Shown here piece by piece: positions 44,920 to 54,207 of a stretch of 64,000 nucleotides of DNA. The notes under the pieces were generated by a model. It searched no databases. It worked only from the letters and a program-made list of their open reading frames with translations, and was not told where the DNA came from. This stretch comes from Linanthus parryae. Its lineage: Eukaryota; Streptophyta; Magnoliopsida; Ericales; Polemoniaceae. The stretch is from assembly GCA_023055425.1 (NCBI GenBank), contig JALGPY010000003.1, positions 70,903,491 to 70,967,490 of the forward strand, given 5' to 3'. Made by a program: the position numbers and the translations under genes. The stretch's first letter is position 1; every line of letters begins with the position of its first letter.

Positions 44920-46724
44920 ATGGACTCACGGAGAAAATCTGAAAGAATCAAGATGGTTGGAGGCTCAAAGAAGAACACATGGAAGAAAAGAAAAGCTGAA
45001 GAAGAAGAAGAAGTTCAAGCTCAGTGACAGCTCAAGTTCGAGAATTTCCAGTGCTCCAAAGAACCCCTCTCCTCCTCCTAATAAGAAAATCAAGAACGAC
45101 AAGGTGGATCAGACTGCTGCTTCTAGCAAGAAGAAGCCAGACGAAGCAGATACTTATGGGAAACAAAATGTCTTTCTGATTGGTATCCCAAAGAAGGTGA
45201 AGAAGGTCAAGGAAGCTCATAAATAAGGCAAGGGGAAGGAGATAGAATTATCATAAAAAGACAAGGGGAAGAAGATCCAGAGTTTTGAAACTGAAAAAGG
45301 GAAGGAGATTTAGATTTACAATGAGAAGAAAACATCATCTGGTAAGATATCTATTTCTAGAACTTGGTTCCACAATAATGCTATTCATGGAACCTGGTTA
45401 GATGGTTTTGCATCCGCTCCTATGGCTTATTGTAGTATGATCAATACTAGCATGCGGGATAGTATGAATTTGGAGTGCATTAGGAGATTGAAACGGAGTT
45501 CAATTTGGAAAATCCTAAACCCCTCTGAGGTTGCATACCCTAGACTTACTAGACTCTTTATCTAAATCTGAAAGAAGTGAATAGCTTGAGTTTAATTGTA
45601 TCATCTAAGGTGGCTGGTATTGAGATGGATTTAGATCATGCTGAATTTGATAGAGTTTTGGGTTTTCCAGAGAGGTACCATACATAAAAATACCCTAGAA
45701 ATATTGATGGTATAAAGATGGCTAAGGAAGAGTTATGTTTGCCTAACATAGCCACTACCTCGAAACAGTTAACTCACTATGTATTAACTCTTGAAGCTAA
45801 AATCATGTTTATTATCATGATGAGTATAGCAGCAAAAGAGAATTCAAATGAGTTGCTATCTGATAGGGTATTGTATCTAATCTACTTGGTGATGCATGGT
45901 TATGAGATTGATCTGCCAAGCATTGTAATGGAACACATGCTTAATAGTTGTACCAAGAACAGGAAGCATCCTCTACCGTATGCCAATCTACTCCCACTTT
46001 TCTTTTACCATTTGGAAATACTTGTTAACAATGAAGAACCAATCACTATTGGTTTTGGAATAATAGATGAGATATCTTTTCAGAGGATCGTAATTGTGAA
46101 AACCAGTGAAGGAGAATGGAAATTCTACTCTGAATTGTCTGCGGATGACTTGAAAGCCAAGAAGTTTTCTAAACCTAAATCTTTAACCACTCTAGTAGCC
46201 CTACCTTCTACCACTCAAGACCAACCTCAAGTTCTTCAGAAGCTTAACTTTATTGAGAATGAAATAGATGAGCTAAAGCAAGGACAGTATCAGTTGGGTA
46301 TTGAATTCAGGCAGATGTGATTGAGAGTGTCTTCAAGATTATCAACTTGGTACATGTGGAAGAAGATGATACACCAGTTCAAGAAGGCTCAAGGAATTCA
46401 GAATCTACCAATGACTTATTTGATGAGCAGAGTATTGGGGATAAGGTTGTTGGGGATAAGGAAGTTGGGTCAAAGGTGGCTGAGGACAAAGAACCTGGTA
46501 ATGAAGAAACCATTGACTCAAGGGTGCTACTCAAAGAAGCTCTACAAAAGAAGAAACAGAAAGGAAAGGCCCAACAATTGTCACTTAAGAAGACTTTTTT
46601 GAAGATGATGTGGTATCTTATGAGCCTGGTGAAGAAGTTTCACAAGATGAATATCCAAAGGAAGAAGATCAACAAGAGGATGAGGAAGAGGAAAGATGAC
46701 CAGGATGATGCTGCAGGGCCATAA
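44920..46724 (+). pseudogene. Envelope-like gene (Sirevirus S2)
   Basis: ATG 44920 opens MDSRRKSERIKMVGGSKKN; a frameshift before codon 36 moves into the frame 44957-45226 (SDSSSSRISSAPKNPSPPP, basic tail). The conserved domain runs from about 45370 (TWLDGFASAPMAYC, LECIRRLKRSSIWKILNP) through 45718-46320 (NELLSDRVLYLIYLVMHGYE, KTSEGEWKFYSELSADDLKA, coiled-coil-like LNFIENEIDELKQGQYQLG). It shifts again at 46317 into an acidic then basic tail ending at 46724. Family function is unknown. No clear transmembrane helix is seen in this copy. Confidence 0.75.
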
Positions 46725-47126
46725 ACAGATGAAGATCCAAAGCCTTGAATCTAGCCTTCTCTTTATTCTTCTTTTTCAAATTTCCTTCAAAACTTCTATT
46801 TCTTTTAAAACTTTTAAGTTTTCAATAAGGTTTGATCCAACATTTTCTCACTATTTGATGAAAGTAAATATGGGGGAGAAATTTAGGGGTGTTTTTTAGT
46901 TGAAGGAAGATATAGTTTTGGATTTTGGATATGTAGGAGCTGCACTGCTAAAACTACTTAGTTTGTTGAACTGCTTAGTTTTATTTTGATTATGCTTTTA
47001 TAACTGTTAGTATTTCTATTTGTTTGTGATCTTATAAAGTTGTTTGGGCTATGCTACTAATGTCTATCTTTTGCAGAAAAACAGTTCAAACAGATTACTG
47101 GTTTTGTCTTTCATCAAGGGGGAGAT
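46725..47126 (+). other. Env-to-LTR spacer with two polypurine runs (S2)
   Basis: A first G-run TATGGGGGAGAAATTTAGGGG is near 46870-46889, and the LTR-proximal polypurine tract AAGGGGGAGAT is at 47116-47126, abutting the 3' LTR. Confidence 0.75.
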
Positions 47127-48286
47127 TGTAAGTTCACCGTTGGTTTCAAGGCCTTGAAACTGCACAGTATTTCACACTATGAACTCAGGGGAATTTCTTC
47201 CTCATATTTATTCTATAATCTCCTGCCATTTATCATGCTTTATTATATGATTGAACAAAAAATAATTCTATGTTATAACATGATTTGATCTTATCATTTG
47301 CCTAAACTTTTGCATGGAATATTAGCTAACTCTGTTTTGCAGGAAGTTTTCTTATTTGCAGACTTGTGGAATAGGAAATTCAAGCATGCAGATTGATCAT
47401 ACTTTTATGGAAACTTGTCTGAACTTTCCTTGGACTTGCAGATTGAAGATCATATCAAAATCAATGAGAAAATCAAGAAGCTAGCCGTTGGAACCAAGCT
47501 GTTGAGAGTCAAAGATCTGCTGGAGGATTTTTAGGGATTTCTGTTGAAGTTCCTTTATATGCTACAATTCAAATTGACAGTGGTGTAAAATTAATTTAGA
47601 GAGATAGAGAAGTGTAGAAAATCACTCTCACAGATTGACAACCATCATTGGAGAAGATCAATCATCTACTCAATCCATAAAAGAATTTATGGAGAACACT
47701 ATAAGCTCTACTGCTTAAATGTCTTACAGTGTTCTTCATCCTGAGCTTTATTTGTATATCATTTTGTTATACTACTTAATCATATGTTCTCGTGAGTTAT
47801 TCAAGAGGAACAACAGAGATTCTTATTGTATCAGTTGGCTAGAGCAGGTATATATAGGTAAGGAAGAACCACTGGCTGGAAAAGAGTAAGGAAATTCTCT
47901 TGGCAAGCTATCTAGGGCTTAGCTATTGATAACTAAGGATTTTTTGAAATCATAGAGGGATTAGATCCCCCAGGAGGAGAGTTTGTAACTTGGGAGCTAA
48001 CTTCGTAACAAATCACTGTGTTCATTTTCTTGCATTTCATTTATGCACTTGTCTTTATAACTGTGTCAATATGGGTTTCAGTCCAAAGCTTTGAAAACTA
48101 ACAGAATATTTTACACTGTCTGTTTGGATTTCAAAGCCTTGAATCTGAGTTCAAAGCTTTGAAATACGTCAAGTTCTTCTCATTTTGCTTTAAATCCACT
48201 CATTTGGCAAAATTTACCAGACTCTATTCAACCCCCCCTTCTACAGTATTTGATCCTGTATTTACATACATGCATTACAATCTTCA
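47127..48286 (+). repeat. 3' LTR of Sirevirus S2
   Basis: 1160 bases, TGTAAGTTCACCGTTGG ... ACAATCTTCA. Perfect TTTCAAGGCCTTGAAA palindrome at 47144-47159; further ones near 48085, 48132 and 48150. The C-run is shorter here (seven C's near 48231). It has one GC palindrome near the start where the 5' LTR has two. Confidence 0.95.
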
Positions 48287-49216
48287 GTACATAATGGGAG
48301 AAAATATCCAGGGCCACTCGATGGGTAGTGCTTATGGAATGTTTGGCCAGACTCAGATAAATCAATATGTGATATTGATGTTATCTGTACAGATAAGCCT
48401 ATTCTCATGATCGAGAAACTATGAATTGGATATACGAGTGTGACATTTATGTCTCGTATCCAATCCGGATATTGAGACAAAGGGACATATACAACACGGT
48501 AACATTGGGCACAAGGTTTGTCGGATCACTGGCTATTTCAATTAGTTTAGTGGCATTGATGTGTTGCCAGACAACACTCAATGTTTGTAATTGCTACTGC
48601 CAACTTAATAGAAACTTACAGGGTCACACACCAAAAGGATTAAACTGTAAAGGATGTTAATTATTAGGACTAATTACCAATTATATGGATCAATGATCAA
48701 AACGCAACCACATGCAAAGTTAGTGGGACAAAGTTGCAAAGTGGACTAATCTGTGTATGGACAAGATTAGTATTGGGGTAAGTTTGTAGTCAATAAGAAG
48801 TTATTGACTATAAAAGAGGAGTCCTAGCAAAATTATTACAATAAGATTTTTCATTGAGTCAAATAATAGAGCAAGGAGAGAACACCAAGAGAGGTTCCGC
48901 CCCTATACCCATCGGCCACCAAAGAGAGGCTCGACATCTTACTCCGTTTTGCATGATCCGCCTGATTTTATCAAGCTCTGGCGATTCCTTCTTCAACGTT
49001 GCTAACACAAGGCGTGGAGAAGATCCAATTCCCAATCCTTAGGTGTGGATACCAGTAGAGACGATGACACTATTCTTCATTGTAATCACACAAACTCATA
49101 AGGTACACATTTTCTCCTTTATCACGTTATGATAGCTTAACCTGCGATTCATGGAGGGGTTTGATCAGGAAATTTTAATTGTATTTTCGTTGTGCATCCT
49201 GCATCAAAACCCTACA
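48287..49216 (+). repeat. 3' LTR of copia D, right part (copy 2)
   Basis: Resumes GTACATAATGGGAGAAAATATCC and runs to AAAACCCTACA at 49216. Together with 37726-38211 it makes a 1416-base LTR, the family length. It has no matching TATATAAAGG box; the corresponding place reads GACTATAAAAGAGG. S2 therefore sits inside this LTR. Confidence 0.9.
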
Positions 49217-50345
49217 CCGTTGTACGCTCAGTTGGATAATGTGGAATCATATTTGCGTACCGAGCGTAGAGACCCGAGGAATACAACTTAGATGGGTAAA
49301 CAACATGGAGCAGGCTACGCAAGATTGCGGAAGACGCAGGGGCCTCTAGAGCCACAATCGAGGCCAATGCGGCCAATATTATGAGGGAAGTCGAGCTAAT
49401 CAGAGTTAAAGTAGCTGCGATGCAGGTAGTTCTCAACCCTCCGATACCTCTGATACCACCTAATGGAGACAATGGGCAAGGTGTTGTGGTCCAAAGGAAT
49501 AATGTGGCGCAAGTGGAGCGTCCTATGGTGGACTATTACTGTTCCACTACTGTAGGATACCAGGATACCATTGTGAGGCCTACTATTAATGCTGCTCACT
49601 TCGAGTTACGCCAGCAGATGATTGACATGGTGCGTACGGAGTGCCTATTTACAGGAGCTCCAAGGGATGATCATAATTCTCACTTGCTTAACTTTGAGAA
49701 AATTACCTCGACGTTTCATGATCAGAGATTTCTAGCTGAAACAGTGCAACCGATGCTGTTTTCTTTCTCTTCATCTAGAAAAGCTAAGACAAGGCTCATG
49801 GAACTTCTAGCAGGGTCAATCACTACATGGGATGAATGTTGCAAAGAACTTCTGAGAGAGTATCGACTGCGGTCTAAATTTGCTCAGCTAATGGTTGACA
49901 TCATGAATCTCACTCAGCAAGAGGATGATTCTCTGGGAGACACATGGAGGAAATTCAACCAACTTCTGCGCAGATGCTCTAATCATGGGGAGAGATGGTA
50001 CAAACTATTCCATTACTTTTATAATGCATTGGACTTGGAAATTGCAAATGAGTTGGATATGCTGGCTAATGGTAAATTCATGGCTATGGAAAAACAAAGA
50101 GCTCAAAATCTGTTGAATAATGTGGCTAAACGAGAGACTACCAGATTTGACTCTCGTAGAGAATCAAAATTGATTGATCCTACTTTGGCTACTCGAATGG
50201 AAGCAATAGAGCAGCAGTTGGCTTCGATGACTACAACATTTAATCGCATAAATCCAACTGCATAGGTGAATTCTATAAGGGAGGAGCTCGCAGATGAAGG
50301 AGGGACAAATCCTATCAACATCACTCACACCTCTCAGGATGTTTC
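49217..50345 (+). pseudogene. Athila-like gypsy gag fragment
   Basis: The open frame 49381-50265 (294 codons) reads AHFELRQQMIDMVRTECLFT, DDHNSHLLNFEKITSTFHDQ, SSSRKAKTRLMELLAGSITT, WDECCKELLREYRLRSKF and DDSLGDTWRKFNQLLRRCSN. This is the gag capsid pattern of Athila-type and related plant gypsy elements. Upstream to 49217 is the same gene in broken frames. No LTR, protease or RT is attached: the left side meets the copia D LTR end and the right side meets a copia E LTR remnant. It ends with an in-frame stop near 50265. Confidence 0.8.
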
Positions 50346-50374
50346 ATAGCATGTCCAATTATCGGTTTTATGAT

Positions 50375-50788
50375 AACCCTGTTACGGCGTGACGTTTGAC
50401 AACATCAAAACATGATAATTCACATCTAGAGAATGTAGATACTTCAAGTCGAAGGATCAAAACATCATTTTCACTATGAGAAGCACATGTGACATTCACA
50501 TAACTCCCATGTAGCCTTCTCATGGCGGGTAATCCATTACGCCATTACTCCTAATGCGTACCCATGTGTTAGAAATGATATCCCCATATCAATCAACCCA
50601 CACACTAGTCTCGGTGCTAAATAGTCGTCCTAATTAAGTGTAGTACTCAACTACGAATATTTAAGAATACAACATTTATATTCTAGGGACTTGATTTATG
50701 TTACAATATCTCCATATCGATAACACAATGAATAGAAAGTCCGTATAAATGTCACGATAAATTGATTACCATAAGGCACATTCCAACA
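50375..50788 (-). repeat. 3' LTR remnant of copia E
   Basis: Minus strand, starts TGTTGGAATGTGCC at 50788 and matches the first part of the copia LTR family. Truncated at about 50375. More diverged than the other family LTRs. Confidence 0.75.
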
Positions 50789-52766
50789 GCCTCCCACTTG
50801 CACTAGAGTCAATCTGGTGCATCTCGTATGCCTATTGAGCTAGCGCAGCCCTCATTCTTTCGCTGGGCAAGGGGTTTGGTAAGTGGGTCCGTAAGGACTG
50901 TCAATTATCGGTCTTTGCATATCTTCTCATCTCCTCTATCGATGATCTCTTGAATTAGATGGAATTTCTTGAGTATGCATCTGATGCATTATTACACTCA
51001 GCGTATGTGATAGAATCGACATACGAATCTTTCCTGGAACCTTTCCAGCTCATAGCTCCTCCATTAAGGCACAACAAAAAACTCAACTGCGATCTGAAAT
51101 CATCTTTGTCGTTTGGAAGCTCGCATAAGTGTAACGCTTTGTAGAGAGTTCTTCCTCCCCTCCATATATGAAGAATTCATCATTAGTCCTTCTTAAGTAC
51201 TTAAGGATATTCTTGACTGCTATCCAGTGACCCTCACCCGGATTTGACTGGTATCTTCATGTCAATCTAAAAGGCATATGACATGTCTGGCCTAGTACAT
51301 AACATGGCGTATCTTATGAACCTTATGCATAAGGTCTTTCTCAATATCATTGGAAGGACAATTAGCCTTCGAAAGACTAACTCCTTGTGACATATATAAG
51401 AATCCCCTCTTTGATTCTTTCTTGTTGATACGTTTTAACACCTTATCAATATATGTACTTTGAATTAAGCCAATCAACTTTCTTGATCTATATCTATAGA
51501 TATTTCTACCATGTATAAAGGTTAGATTGCCCAAGTCATTCATTAAAAAGCAATTCACTAGCCAATCTTTAACACATTGCAGAGTAGGGGGAATCATTTC
51601 CAATGATTAGTATGTCATCCAAATACAAGACCAGAAATACAAACGTGCTACCACTAACCTTCTTGTAAACACAAGCTTCATTTTCATTCTGTATGAAACA
51701 AAACTCTTTGTTTGCATCATCAAATTGAAGATTCTAACTCCTATAATCTTGCTTCAACCCGTAAATAGATAGCTTCAACTTACACATCTGGGCATGTTGT
51801 ATATTAAGAAAACCCTCTGGCTGTGTCATGTACACATCCTCAAGGAGATTTCCATAAGAAACACTGTTTTTGACATCCATCTGCCAAAATTTTGGTACAC
51901 AACAAATGCAAGCAAGATGTGAATGGATTTAAGCATCGCAACTGGGGAAACAGTGTCGTCATAGTCTATACTATGAACTTGCATGAAACCTTTCTCCACC
52001 AATCGTCCCTTAAAGGTAATCACATTACAATCCATGGAAGTTTCCCATTTGCACCATATGGTTCTTACCCTTTCAGGGGGTTCCACCAAAGTCCATACTT
52101 TTATGGTATACATGGATTCCATTTCGGATCTCATGGCTCCAAGACATTTTATGAGAGTCTGAACTACTTGTGGCCACCTCATAGGTTGTAGGATCATCTC
52201 GAAATATGATCAATATATCACCGGGTTTCGTCACAAGATATCCATATTTCTCTGTCCCTTGACTTATCCTATCTGATCTACGATATTTTTGTGTTACCTC
52301 AGCATGTTGTTGGTCCACAACTCTTTGTGGATCATGCTCATGTTCCATCAACGGATCAATTTTCTGTTGTGGCTCTTGAAATTCTAGAAGTTCTACCGTC
52401 TTCCCGCTGGTTCCTGTAGAGACAAACTCTCTTTCTAGAAACACATCGGTTCGATCAACAAATCGAATTGTAGAAATGATAACCTTTCGTTTCCTCAGGA
52501 TATCCCACAAAATACATTTATCCGAATTGGGTCCAAGTTTATTTTACTGTAAACGCTTTACATAAACTTCACAATCCCAAATATTCATGAATTAAATACC
52601 AAGACCCCTCCTAGTCCATATCTCATATGGTATTTTAGATGAAACTCTGTTCAGGGTGAAAGTTGATGTATTTAGAGCATGGCCCCAAAAAGGAAACTAG
52701 AAGTTCTGCTTCACACATCACGGACCGAACCATGTATAACTAGGTTCAATTTCTCCTCTTTGACAC
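50789..52766 (-). pseudogene. Copia pol, strongly decayed (element E)
   Basis: Minus-strand remnant in the same order as element C: polypurine tract beside the LTR (GTGGGAGGC), RNase H pieces near 50900-51300, RT pieces at 51292-51603 (CVKDWLVNCFLMNDLGNLTF) and 51826-52197 (WCKWETSMDCNVITFKGRLV), and the integrase C-terminal linker at 52073-52510. It has many stops and frameshifts. It ends abruptly at 52766, at the same point in pol where element C reads GGACACG; C's LTR starts at 52767, so C inserted here. Confidence 0.85.
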
Positions 52767-54193
52767 TGTAGGGTTTTGATTCATGGATCGCGCAACGGAA
52801 GCATAAACAAACAAATAACCATGAAAAACCCTCCAAGGATCACAAGTCTAGATGCATAACGATAGTGAAGGTAAGAAATCATAAACACACCTTTGGGTTC
52901 TCCTTGATGACTTCAAACGCGAATAGTGTCACGTTCTCTATAGTTGATCCACGCCTAGAGTTGCTCCTAGATCTCCCAAACTCCTTGGTGCTAGCCCGGA
53001 ATGAGAGGAGGGTGAAGGAATCACGCAAAACGAGACAAAAGAGGGGCTCGGCCCTCTTTTGGCCGACGGGATGAGGGGGCGGCGGCAAGGGGCGGCGTCG
53101 GCTCCTTGTTGCTTGCTCTCTCTCTCCTTTGTTCTCTCCCACTCTTGTTATGATCTCTAAAGAGCATAAGTTATGAGGAAGGAAGGAAGGAGGGTCCTTT
53201 ATATAGTCCAACAACTCCTTGTTAACTACCTAAAGGACTTATTCTAGTCCTACTAGAATTCAATTTAGTCCCTTCCTTGCAAATTAGTCCCTACTAAGTT
53301 TGCAAGGGTTTGCAAAGTGATCCTTCTAATTAATTAATCCAATTAATTAATTCCAAATCTAGTACAACTCTATATAGCGTGTGACCCCATAGGTTCTATC
53401 TAGTTGGTAGCAACTATTTGCTAATATGGAGCGGTTTCTAGCAAAACATCCATTCTAGCCAACTAATAGAATAGCCATCTAGACAACCTTGTACAAGTAA
53501 TTGTCTCATCCCTTTGCCTCCATATCCGGATTGGACACGAGACATACAAGTCACACTCGTATATCCAATCCATAGTTTCTCGATCCATGGAATAGCCTTA
53601 TTCGTGCAAATAACATCAATACCTATATTGATTTATTTGAGTCTGGCCAGACATTCTATAAGCACTATCCTTCGAGTGGCCTAGGATATTTGCTCCCGTT
53701 ATGTGGGAGGGGAAAATCCTCTCTACGTCTACTACGATCTCTAAGCTTGCTTCTCATTGTATCCAGTACACGCCTTTATAACTACCCAGTCACGGTGTAG
53801 CGTTTAACGCTACCAAGATCACAATGATCCACAACTAGAATATCTAGTGACTTCAAGTCTAAGGATGAAAATACCATTGTACCCGAGAAGCACTTGTGAC
53901 TCAACATAACATGTATGTAGCCTTCATGGTGATGGGTCAATCCAGTGCAACATTCCGTAATGCACACCTATGTGTTGGATCGTGATATCTCCATATCAAT
54001 CCAACCCCATACTAGTCTATAGATGATTGTCCCATTTAATCATTATACTTGACTAGGGATATTTAAGATAAACAACACGATTGTAAATCTAAGGACTTCA
54101 TTATATTAAATATCCAATAAATAATAAATGAATTTTCTAGCCATATACAAATTCATACTAAACTAGATTGCCTCTAGGGCATCTATTCCAACA
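52767..54193 (-). repeat. 3' LTR of copia C
   Basis: 1427 bases; minus strand TGTTGGAATAGATGCCC ... AAAACCCTACA. TATA box (TTTATATA on plus) at 53198-53205. Contains a (GGAA)n run near 53177. Confidence 0.95.
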
Positions 54194-54205
54194 GTCTCCC
54201 ACTTG
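54194..54205 (-). other. Polypurine tract of copia C
   Basis: Minus-strand CAAGTGGGAGAC abutting the LTR start. Confidence 0.8.
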
Positions 54206-54207
54206 CA

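Larger units (their letters stand above)
38212..48286 (+). mobile_element. Sirevirus S2, full length with envelope-like gene
   Basis: 10,075 bases: 5' LTR, primer site, gag, protease, integrase, RT, RNase H, internal polypurine tract, envelope-like gene, two further polypurine runs and 3' LTR. Flanks are CTACA and GTACA, a 5-base target duplication with one change. Its two LTRs are clearly diverged from each other (well over 10% in the parts compared), so it is an old insertion. All genes are broken. Confidence 0.95.
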
